From Eubacteriales bacterium (GTDB lineage Bacteria; Bacillota; Clostridia; Peptostreptococcales; Anaerovoracaceae), in contig JAQUJQ010000037.1 in the NCBI GenBank assembly GCA_028680875.1, forward strand, positions 1-11,058: DNA of 11,058 nt, given 5' to 3'. The notes under the pieces were generated by a model. The model saw only the letters and a list, made by a program, of their open reading frames with translations. It was not told the DNA's origin and searched no databases. Within the stretch, counting starts at the first letter, position 1; the number at the start of each line of letters is the position of its first letter. Positions 1 to 6,010 of this stretch are shown here, piece by piece. The translations under genes and the position numbers were made by a program.

Positions 1-68
1 CAAACGTTTACATCCTCAATGCCAACATTGCTTCCATAGGATTTTGTTACATGTTCAAATAATATCAT
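1..68 (-). CDS. ftsE: ABC transporter ATP-binding protein, probably cell-division protein FtsE (5' end only)
   Basis: The gene starts with ATG at 68-66 and runs off the left edge after 22 codons. The visible N-terminus begins MILFEHVTKSYG and continues to EDVNV. This is the first beta-strand of an ABC ATPase, with Tyr11 in the position of the A-loop aromatic that stacks on the ATP adenine. The wording is close to FtsE proteins, which pair with the membrane protein FtsX to activate peptidoglycan hydrolases at division. Clostridial genomes often keep ftsEX near uvrBA, which supports the name. A Shine-Dalgarno AAGGAG lies at 79-84, 10 nt upstream, slightly far but the only candidate. Walker A is outside the window, so another ABC ATPase remains possible. 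ATPase family is likely; the FtsE assignment is moderate. Confidence 0.62.
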   Translation of the reverse strand, partial: MILFEHVTKSYGSNVGIEDVNV

Positions 69-107
69 AAACGGATTTCTCCTTTTTTCATTGTTTCTCT
101 ACATTTT

Positions 108-136
108 ATTATAGTATAAAACAGTATAAGAGAGAA
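108..136 (-). promoter_or_regulatory. Weak candidate promoter for the ftsE-like gene
   Basis: Read on the minus strand, a perfect TATAAT -10 box occupies 113-108. The hexamer 17 bp upstream is TTCTCT (136-131), which matches the -35 consensus at only three of six positions. The 107-nt gap between the MinD-like stop and the ftsE-like start is AT-rich and contains no clear terminator hairpin, so readthrough from the upstream gene is also possible. Confidence 0.35.
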
Positions 137-175
137 CACCTTATTATATTACAAGTTTGTTACATTCCCATAGAT

Positions 176-898
176 TTATGGTAGAATTTCCTCAATAAGA
201 TCTTTCATCGGTTTTTTTAACTGCTTTTCGGCAACAGGCATGTCATATACCGGGCGGCATATATACTCTCCTGCATAAACCGCTTCTTGTTCAACCAAGG
301 GAAGATAAATCAGTTTTTTGAGCCTTAAATAATCCAGAAGTTCTCTGCGGTTTACTCCTTTGTTGTATTTATTTATAACATAGGTAATAGGTAATTCGCA
401 TACTCTTAGCGAACAAAGGAATTCATAACCTGCTAACATTTGGGAAGGTAAAGGATCAATTACAACCAAAACCCGATCCATCTCCCAAAGCAGTCTCCAA
501 AGTTCCTCCACTTGGAGACCTTTAAGGCGACAGATGATCACATCACCCAATCCGTTGTTCACCAGCCTTAATTTGCGATACGAATCCAGGTCTTGTGAAT
601 AATCTGTTTCCCCCGGTGGTATGAGCATCCAATTGACTCCATCAATCTCATTGCTCCTGCCTCGAATACTTCGATCCTGTTTTACTGCCTTATGAAATGA
701 AAAATAATGCTGCTCCGAAAAATGCTTGTCCATCCCCAGACAATCGAACAGCCCTCCTTGTCCCAGTTCTACAACTGCAGGATGGCAGTTTCTCTGCTTA
801 ACCAAAGCCCTGGCAAGACAAGTTGCAATGAATCCGGTACCGGCCCCCTGACCCATTCCGACAATTCCAATTTTAACCCGATCAATAACTTTGTCCAC
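176..898 (-). CDS. MinD/ParA-like P-loop protein with degenerate Walker A motif
   Basis: A 240-residue protein starting at GTG (898-896), with AAGGGG at 905-910 as the ribosome site, 6 nt away. The fold signs are those of SIMIBI-class ATPases. They are a first beta-strand and glycine-rich loop (residues 10-24), a VVELG strand near residue 42-46 where MinD/ParA proteins have their second strand, a hydrophobic VLVVIDPLPSQ strand near residue 143-153, and an INKYNKG segment near residue 174-180 resembling the base-binding N-K motif. The loop itself reads GMGQGAGTGF (14-23). Both lysines of the deviant Walker A motif (KGGxGKT/S) are missing, replaced by Gln and Thr/Gly, so ATP hydrolysis is doubtful. 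No membrane segment or signal peptide is seen; it is probably cytosolic. It has its own promoter and sits directly upstream of the ftsE-like gene, which hints at a role around the cell envelope or division. That role is inference only; the exact function is unknown. Confidence 0.7.
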   Translation of the reverse strand: MDKVIDRVKIGIVGMGQGAGTGFIATCLARALVKQRNCHPAVVELGQGGLFDCLGMDKHFSEQHYFSFHKAVKQDRSIRGRSNEIDGVNWMLIPPGETDYSQDLDSYRKLRLVNNGLGDVIICRLKGLQVEELWRLLWEMDRVLVVIDPLPSQMLAGYEFLCSLRVCELPITYVINKYNKGVNRRELLDYLRLKKLIYLPLVEQEAVYAGEYICRPVYDMPVAEKQLKKPMKDLIEEILP

Positions 899-919
899 GA
901 AAGGCCCCTTTCCTTTCGT
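897..919. repeat. Perfect 8-bp inverted repeat over transcription and translation start of the MinD-like gene
   Basis: ACGAAAGG at 897-904 is matched by its exact reverse complement CCTTTCGT at 912-919, with a 7-bp spacer (905-911). The right arm touches the -10 box at 920-925 and the left arm includes two bases of the GTG start codon. The ribosome site AAGGGG lies in the spacer. The predicted transcript begins near 913, so most of one arm would not be transcribed. The repeat therefore looks more like a repressor operator in DNA than an RNA hairpin. Confidence 0.55.
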
Positions 920-948
920 AATATACCATATATTTACTTGATTGTCAA
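920..948 (-). promoter_or_regulatory. Strong sigma-A promoter for the MinD-like gene
   Basis: On the minus strand, a perfect TTGACA -35 box (948-943) is followed by a 17-bp spacer and TATATT (925-920). The -10 is preceded by TGG, giving an extended -10 element. The predicted start is close to 913, leaving a leader of about 15 nt. This separates the MinD-like gene transcriptionally from the uvrBA cluster upstream. Confidence 0.82.
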
Positions 949-973
949 TAATATGTTATGAGGGTGAAAGTTG

Positions 974-1008
974 GGCACGGCTCTTTTTGAAACAAAAAGA
1001 ACCGTACC
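974..1008. terminator. Long hairpin after the PrcB-like gene; candidate terminator or dispersed palindrome
   Basis: Arms 974-989 and 993-1008 pair around a 3-nt loop. Read as minus-strand RNA all 16 positions pair, because two positions are G-U wobbles. Read as plus-strand RNA those same two positions become C-A mismatches. The hairpin therefore fits best with the minus-strand transcript of the upstream cluster, whose last stop codon is about 20 nt away. However, the run of five Ts that would complete an intrinsic terminator directly follows the stem only in the plus direction (1009-1013). In the minus direction the stem is followed by a poor U-run. It may act as a transcript end-stabilising hairpin, a bidirectional terminator, or be a copy of a repeated element. 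Confidence 0.6.
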
Positions 1009-1028
1009 TTTTTCTCTACCTTTTTCTC
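1005..1028. repeat. 12-bp tandem duplication at the 3' end of the PrcB-like gene
   Basis: TACCTTTTTCTC occurs twice back to back (1005-1016 and 1017-1028). The first copy overlaps the right arm of the hairpin and the second reaches the first base of the PrcB-like stop codon (TAG on the minus strand, 1030-1028). It looks like a local slippage or insertion-associated duplication. Confidence 0.8.
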
Positions 1029-1507
1029 TACTCTACGTACTGAACTTTTAGCTGAATTTGCTCAGGCAATTCAGTCAAATCTGTTTCCGCTACCTGTAAG
1101 GGGTAGGTAAGAACCTGGGTGAGGGATAGGCCCGGTTGAGGATCCATGAATTTGGCATAAACAATCAAGGTGTTTGTTCCGTCCACCTCTTCCATCGCCA
1201 TTCGATCGATGGCGATTTCATAGCCTGAAGTGGGTTTTTCTCCCCTGGTTGCAATCACGTAAACCTTTCCGTCCACCATACAGGCCAAAGCCCTTTCCAA
1301 TTGTCTGTATTCCGGAATAATCTGCCCGGCAATCTGCTGGGGTACCTCTCCTTCATTTAAAACTCTGAAATTGACTTCTGTATCACCTGTTAGAATATGC
1401 CGTCCACCCCAAATCAAACCTACGGTAATCAATGCAATCACAGCAAGTATACCTATTGTTTTCAATTTGGGTCTTTTGAGTTTATTCTTAAATCCTATTT
1501 TGGCCAC
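1028..1507 (-). CDS. Membrane-anchored protein with PrcB-like C-terminal domain
   Basis: A 159-residue protein starting with GTG (1507-1505). A very basic N-terminus (KNKLKRPKLK) precedes one hydrophobic segment at about residues 17-34, which predicts a single membrane anchor with the rest outside the cell. The C-terminal half (about residues 80-157) contains a strand VYVIATRG, then the motif TSGYEIAIDRM, a VYAKF strand and an ending LQLKV-type strand. This layout matches the PrcB C-terminal family, named after the Treponema denticola PrcB that stabilises the surface protease PrtP. No catalytic residues are expected or seen. In Clostridia such domains occur in secreted proteins of unknown role. 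It is the last gene of the cluster, 69 nt after the hydrolase, and is followed by a hairpin. Family assignment is by motif recognition; function is not known. Confidence 0.68.
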   Translation of the reverse strand: MAKIGFKNKLKRPKLKTIGILAVIALITVGLIWGGRHILTGDTEVNFRVLNEGEVPQQIAGQIIPEYRQLERALACMVDGKVYVIATRGEKPTSGYEIAIDRMAMEEVDGTNTLIVYAKFMDPQPGLSLTQVLTYPLQVAETDLTELPEQIQLKVQYVE

Positions 1508-1514
1508 AATAAAA

Positions 1515-1525
1515 CTCCCTCCTCC
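1515..1525 (-). promoter_or_regulatory. Very strong Shine-Dalgarno site that fixes the GTG start of the PrcB-like gene
   Basis: The minus strand reads GGAGGAGGGAG, two overlapping near-perfect anti-16S matches, ending 7 nt before GTG (1507-1505). No ATG is better placed, so the GTG start is well supported. The 69-nt gap holding this site shows no convincing promoter or terminator. Confidence 0.8.
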
Positions 1526-1576
1526 GCAAAATCTTTACTAAACTTTATTCATGGAGAGAGCTTGTTATGCTACGTA

Positions 1577-2500
1577 TTATAAATGTTTCTCAATCCAATG
1601 GAGAATATCCATAAAAACAAGGTTTTTATCCGGCTCATGGATCAACTCATGCCGACTTTGGGGGTAAAGTTTCATCACAAGATCCCTGACCCCCGCAGAG
1701 GAAAGATTGTTATACACTTGCTTGACTCCCTTTCCATAATCCCCAACCGGATCCATTTGGCCTGATAGCAGAAAAAGAGGCAATTCCTTTGGAACCTCCC
1801 TTGCCCAATCTTTTCGGGAGACAAAGATCAATGCTTCTGTTAAATCTCGAAAACCGGCAGCGGTCAGAACGAAATTACACTTTGGGTCATTACGAAAACA
1901 TTCTAAAGCCGATGGATCCCGACTCATCCAACCCAGTCTATCTGTACCTTTATCATACTTTTTATTGTAATCCCCGAAAGCGATGGTATATAGCAACTTG
2001 CTTCTATGTCGCTCTCCTTTCACTGTAACTACTGCTTTAATCAGGGGTTTTGCCAATCTCAAGATGGGGTTTCTTCCGCTGGTTCCCATCAGGATGGCTC
2101 CGGAAAGTTCTTTTCCATAACAAGATAAATAAGCCCTGGCCAAAAGAGAACCCATACTATGCCCCATGATATAATAGGGAACCTCACCATAGATTTCTTT
2201 CATTCGTATCGTAAGCCGATGCATATCATCGACCATATAAATCCATCCCTTTTGCTTACCAAAATAACCAAATTCTTCCGGAGATGATGCTGTTTCACCA
2301 TGGCCTAAGTGGTCATTTCCGCAAACGAGAAATCCGTGTTGGGTAAAATAACGGGCAAATTCTTCATATCGGCCTATGTGTTCACTCATACCGTGAGCAA
2401 TTTGAATGATGGCTTTCGGAGCCTCTTTTCCTGAATAAGTAACGTACGAAAACTGATTGAGACCATTACTGCTTGCAAAGGTCTCTTTTCTCGTCTTCAT
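1577..2500 (-). CDS. Alpha/beta hydrolase, monoacylglycerol lipase / lysophospholipase-like
   Basis: A 307-residue serine hydrolase of the Hydrolase_4 (lysophospholipase/monoglyceride lipase) type, full length for the family. Landmarks in order are the oxyanion-hole region AHGMSEH (35-41) and the NDHLGHGE turn (62-69). The nucleophile elbow is GHSMG (113-117) with Ser115. The acid is Asp250 in SGQMDPVG, and the catalytic His is His284 in QSRHELIHE. No signal peptide is present, so it should act in the cytosol on lysolipids, monoacylglycerols or similar esters; the true substrate cannot be read from sequence. The ATG start at 2500-2498 has GGAG at 2508-2511, 7 nt upstream. It follows ilvE by 14 nt and the ribosome site fills that gap, so the two are probably co-transcribed. 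The catalytic triad is intact. Confidence 0.88.
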   Translation of the reverse strand: MKTRKETFASSNGLNQFSYVTYSGKEAPKAIIQIAHGMSEHIGRYEEFARYFTQHGFLVCGNDHLGHGETASSPEEFGYFGKQKGWIYMVDDMHRLTIRMKEIYGEVPYYIMGHSMGSLLARAYLSCYGKELSGAILMGTSGRNPILRLAKPLIKAVVTVKGERHRSKLLYTIAFGDYNKKYDKGTDRLGWMSRDPSALECFRNDPKCNFVLTAAGFRDLTEALIFVSRKDWAREVPKELPLFLLSGQMDPVGDYGKGVKQVYNNLSSAGVRDLVMKLYPQSRHELIHEPDKNLVFMDILHWIEKHL

Positions 2501-2514
2501 CTTTTCACTCCAAT

Positions 2515-3582
2515 CTATACCTCTGTGGTCCAGTCAAACGGATCCTCCCTTTTTCCTATTTGGATGGCAGTTAATTCATCGTAAAGTTTCTGAGAAATCC
2601 GACCAATTTCACCATTATTTACAATGATTTTCTTACCCTGCCAACACAACTCTCCAACCGGAGAAATAACAGCGGCCGTACCGGAAGCAAAAACTTCATC
2701 CAATTTTCCGGCAGCATGAGCCTCATAAATCTCCTGAATGGTTATTCTCTTCTCTGCCACCTTTTCTCCCCAGCTCTTTAGTAAGGTGATGACCGAATCT
2801 CTGGTAATACCCGGTAAAATCGTGCCGGATAAAGGTGCCGTGACGATTTCTCCATCGATGATAAAAAAGGCATTGGAGGTTCCAATTTCTTCTACGTATT
2901 TCCTCTCTACCCCATCCAGCCAAAGCACTTGAGAATAACCATTTCCCTGAGCTTTTTCCTGAGACTTTAAGGCTGCAGCATAATTGCCGCCAATTTTTAC
3001 ATTGCCGGTTCCACCGGGAACCGCCCTGACATATTCGTTCTCAACAAATATCTTTGTGGGAAACAGGCCTTCTTTATAATAGGGGCCTACCGGAGACAGG
3101 ATGATAATAAACATATACCTATGAGCTTCTCTCACCCCTAAAAAGGGTTCAGTAGCAATAACAAAAGGTCTTATGTAAAGGGAAGTCCCCTCTTTTCCCG
3201 GAATCCAATCTCTTTCAACAGAAACCAAAGCCTTGATAGCTTTTACCATCAATCCCGGAGGCATTGGGGGAATACAAAGCCTTTCTGCTGTTAAATTCGC
3301 TCTTTTTTCATTCATTTCGGGGCGAAAAAGAAGTACTCTATCGTCTTTGGTTTTATAAGCTTTAAGTCCTTCAAAGAATTCCTGGGCATAATGAAATACT
3401 GCAGCAGCAGGGTCCAATGGAATTGGCCCATAAGGTACGATTCGGCCGTCATACCAACCCTTTTCCTTTGAATAATCCATAATAAACATATGATCTGTGA
3501 ACACGGTTCCAAATTGCAGAGTATCGGGATCCGGTTTCATTTTAGGGTTTGTTGTTTTTAAAACTGTAAATTCTTGTTTCAT
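2515..3582 (-). CDS. ilvE: Branched-chain amino acid aminotransferase
   Basis: A 355-residue PLP enzyme of fold type IV, of the longer BCAT type (about 350-360 residues) found in Firmicutes and eukaryotes. It moves the amino group between glutamate and the keto acids of leucine, isoleucine and valine, as the last biosynthetic or first catabolic step. Visible signatures are FHYAQEFFEGLKAY (63-76), IRPF (137-140) and GGTGNVKIGGNYAA (190-203), in which Lys196 forms the Schiff base with PLP. These are followed by EEIGTSNAFF (231-240) and SGTILPGITRDS (252-263), which bind the cofactor phosphate and substrate. The ATG start is preceded by AAGGTGA at 3589-3595 with good spacing. It lies 26 nt after pncB and 14 nt before the hydrolase. 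No leader peptide, T-box or CodY-like site is visible directly upstream, so it appears to depend on the cluster's transcript rather than an ilv-type control. Confidence 0.95.
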   Translation of the reverse strand: MKQEFTVLKTTNPKMKPDPDTLQFGTVFTDHMFIMDYSKEKGWYDGRIVPYGPIPLDPAAAVFHYAQEFFEGLKAYKTKDDRVLLFRPEMNEKRANLTAERLCIPPMPPGLMVKAIKALVSVERDWIPGKEGTSLYIRPFVIATEPFLGVREAHRYMFIIILSPVGPYYKEGLFPTKIFVENEYVRAVPGGTGNVKIGGNYAAALKSQEKAQGNGYSQVLWLDGVERKYVEEIGTSNAFFIIDGEIVTAPLSGTILPGITRDSVITLLKSWGEKVAEKRITIQEIYEAHAAGKLDEVFASGTAAVISPVGELCWQGKKIIVNNGEIGRISQKLYDELTAIQIGKREDPFDWTTEV

Positions 3583-3608
3583 ATTATGTCACCTTCATTT
3601 TCTAGTTG

Positions 3609-5039
3609 TTATTTTTTATAAGACTCAATTAGATTTGTCTTCATTTTCCATAGATTTTCCGAGAGATCTACATAGTACTTATGTGGATTTTCAAATCGTA
3701 AGATCTCATCCCATAAGGTTTCGATTTGACTCTTGCAATATTTCTTGATCTCATTGATGGTAGGCAAATGATAGACTAATTTACCCTTATCGAAAATTTG
3801 TACCTGTAAATTCCGCACCTCAAAGTTGGAAATGGTCTTTCTCTTCCAAATAAACTGGGGGTCGAAAATTTCGTATTCCCCTTCCTCCGGGATTTTTTCA
3901 TCATTCATGGTAATCACATCCGCTATTGCTTTCTTTGTATCCTTGTCATAAAGTCGAAATACATTTTTGAAGCCTGGGTTTGTAATTTTTTCAATGTTTT
4001 CACTGATTTTAATCTTTGGAACGATAGTTCCATCTACTTCAATGGCCGCCATTTTGTATACGCCGCCAAACACCGGGTCAGTTTTCGAAGTGATCAGTCT
4101 CTCACCTACTCCAAAAGAATCAATGGGTGCTCCCTGGCTGATTACATCTCGAATCAAATACTCGTCAAAAGAGCTGGAAGCCACTATTCCGCATTCAGGG
4201 AATCCGGCATCATCCAACATTTTTCTTGCGTTTTTAGAAAGGTATGTGATATCACCACTGTCAATGCGAATTGCTTTTTTATCCACCTTTGTTTCTTTAA
4301 AAACTCTGATTGCATTGGGAATCCCGGATTTTAAAACATTATAGGTATCTACCAGCAAAGTACAATTGCCTGGGTATAGATCTGCATAAGCTTTAAAGGA
4401 TTCATATTCCGAATCAAACATCTGGACCCAACTGTGTGCCATTGTACCTAAGGCGGGAATCCCATAATCCCTATCTGAAATCGTACAGGCTGTCCCACCA
4501 CAGCCACCAATATAAGCTGCTCTGGCGCCGTAGATCGCACTGGATGCCCCATGAGCCCTTCTGGTACCAAATTCCATGATTCCTCTGCCTTCCGCAGCAC
4601 GGACAATCCGATTTGCTTTAGTTGCAATCAAACTCTGATGGTTGATTAGCAACAGCATAATGGTTTCAATAAACTGGGCTTGAATAACAGGACCTCTAAC
4701 AGTAATTAAGGGTTCGCCCGGAAAAATCGGTGTTCCCTCGGGTATAGCCCATACATCACATTCAAATCTGAAGTTTTCTAAATAATTAAGAAAACCCTCA
4801 CTAAAGATTCCCTTATTTCGTAAAAATGTTATGTCTTCCTCTTCAAACCGTAAAGTTTCCAAACAATGAATCAGCTGTTCCAACCCGGCAGCAATTGCAA
4901 AACCTCCGCCATCAGGTATTTTTCGGAAAAACATATCAAAATATGCAATTTGATCCTTTAACCCCTTTTCAAGATAACCGTTAGCCATGGTTAACTCATA
5001 ATAGTCGGTTAGCATGGTCATATTAATGCGTTCTATCAT
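3609..5039 (-). CDS. pncB: Nicotinate phosphoribosyltransferase
   Basis: A 476-residue cytosolic enzyme that joins nicotinate to PRPP, driven by ATP, to give nicotinate mononucleotide in the Preiss-Handler NAD salvage pathway. Family signatures are TDYYELTMANGY (11-22) and EFGTRRAHG (156-164). LGTMAHSWVQ (197-206) follows, with His202 in the position of the histidine that is transiently phosphorylated. Then come LVDTYN (229-234), RIDSGDI (258-264) and the SFGVGERL phosphate-binding loop (308-315). Length fits the Gram-positive NAPRTase branch. The ATG at 5039-5037 is preceded by two overlapping AGGA-type sites (about 5045-5055). A second in-frame ATG at codon 7 is where many homologues begin and could be the real start. 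The gene lies 17 nt after the transporter and 26 nt before ilvE. It ends in a lysine-rich tail. Confidence 0.95.
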   Translation of the reverse strand: MIERINMTMLTDYYELTMANGYLEKGLKDQIAYFDMFFRKIPDGGGFAIAAGLEQLIHCLETLRFEEEDITFLRNKGIFSEGFLNYLENFRFECDVWAIPEGTPIFPGEPLITVRGPVIQAQFIETIMLLLINHQSLIATKANRIVRAAEGRGIMEFGTRRAHGASSAIYGARAAYIGGCGGTACTISDRDYGIPALGTMAHSWVQMFDSEYESFKAYADLYPGNCTLLVDTYNVLKSGIPNAIRVFKETKVDKKAIRIDSGDITYLSKNARKMLDDAGFPECGIVASSSFDEYLIRDVISQGAPIDSFGVGERLITSKTDPVFGGVYKMAAIEVDGTIVPKIKISENIEKITNPGFKNVFRLYDKDTKKAIADVITMNDEKIPEEGEYEIFDPQFIWKRKTISNFEVRNLQVQIFDKGKLVYHLPTINEIKKYCKSQIETLWDEILRFENPHKYYVDLSENLWKMKTNLIESYKK

Positions 5040-5056
5040 AAATGTCCTGTCCTTTC

Positions 5057-5983
5057 TCAGATATTTGTCTCTGTCTGCTTAACTATCTTTTCCTTCTCAT
5101 GAATTACCAAACAAGCAGCACCAATAATGATGATCCCTCCTACAAACTGTAGGAAAGAAATGGTCTCTCCAAAGCACAACCACCCAAAAAAAGTGCCGGT
5201 GACAGGTAAGAAGTTAGAAAACATAGCTGTTGGTGTAACTCCTATTACATGCAATGCCCTGACTAAAATAATAAAGCCCATGGCACCACTAACGATGCCT
5301 AAAAATATTATCGCTCCAATGACCCCTGCATCTACAGAACCTTCCTTGGGTGGATTAAAAAGAGCATAAGGCAGAAGCAATAGAATGCTGCAAACCAGCT
5401 GGTTAAATGTGAGAGACAAGCTGGTATATCGATTATGTAGGGATGCTGTGATAAAATTATATGCGTTCCAAAAGGCCACTGCTCCAAATGCCAGAACATA
5501 TCCTACAAGCCGACCTGTCATCAATTCCTGATAATCAGCCCCTATAACCAAAGTCACGCCGCATACACAAAAGAATACCCCCACCATCATCGGTTTTGTC
5601 GCACTCCGTTTGTACAGAATCTTTTCAATGAAAATGGAAAACACCGGAACAAAGGATAGTACGATTGTAATCAATGAAATAGGAAGATAATCCATCGCTG
5701 TATACTCACAATAGAAATATCCAATTTCACCGAGAAAAGCACAAATAAAAAATATAGGAATATCCTTCTTACTGATAAAACTCTTATCGCCCGATCTGAA
5801 TTTAAATGCTAACACTAAAATGGCCCCGATCGTATATTTGAAGAATACCAACGTCAGTGGTTCCATGGCCTCCAATGCTTTTTTTGCAAAAATAAATTCT
5901 AGACCCCAGCAACAAACCAAGAAAACCATTAGGCTATACATTATTTTCTTTTGTGCTATCAAATTTCTACCAACTATTGTCAC
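5057..5983 (-). CDS. DMT-superfamily (EamA) transporter
   Basis: A 308-residue integral membrane protein with about ten hydrophobic segments arranged as two EamA repeats, roughly residues 15-150 and 160-295. Typical features are the CWGLEFIFAKKAL helix near 24-37, a conserved Glu-Tyr-Thr-Ala stretch near 102-105 at the end of the first repeat, and a second-repeat end reading GETISFLQFVGGIII. Such proteins export amino acids, metabolites or drugs, and the substrate cannot be told from sequence. Its place between uvrA and pncB/ilvE makes an amino acid or pyridine compound imaginable, but this is guesswork. The start is unsure. The GTG at 5983-5981 has no visible Shine-Dalgarno, and the in-frame ATG at 5941-5939 (codon 15) has only a weak purine run and would still leave the first helix intact. 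It lies 27 nt after uvrA and 17 nt before pncB. Confidence 0.87.
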   Translation of the reverse strand: MTIVGRNLIAQKKIMYSLMVFLVCCWGLEFIFAKKALEAMEPLTLVFFKYTIGAILVLAFKFRSGDKSFISKKDIPIFFICAFLGEIGYFYCEYTAMDYLPISLITIVLSFVPVFSIFIEKILYKRSATKPMMVGVFFCVCGVTLVIGADYQELMTGRLVGYVLAFGAVAFWNAYNFITASLHNRYTSLSLTFNQLVCSILLLLPYALFNPPKEGSVDAGVIGAIIFLGIVSGAMGFIILVRALHVIGVTPTAMFSNFLPVTGTFFGWLCFGETISFLQFVGGIIIIGAACLVIHEKEKIVKQTETNI

Positions 5984-6010
5984 TCAATATTCTGTTAATT
6001 TTTAATTATA

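Noticed and set aside
3583..3608. Possible leader regulation of ilvE (T-box, attenuator or CodY site)
   Set aside because: The gap to pncB is only 26 nt and holds a ribosome site; there is no room for a leader RNA and no CodY-like motif was seen.
3967..4344. 125-codon plus-strand open frame opposite pncB
   Set aside because: Antisense to well-conserved NAPRTase coding sequence, with a composition explained by the opposite frame.
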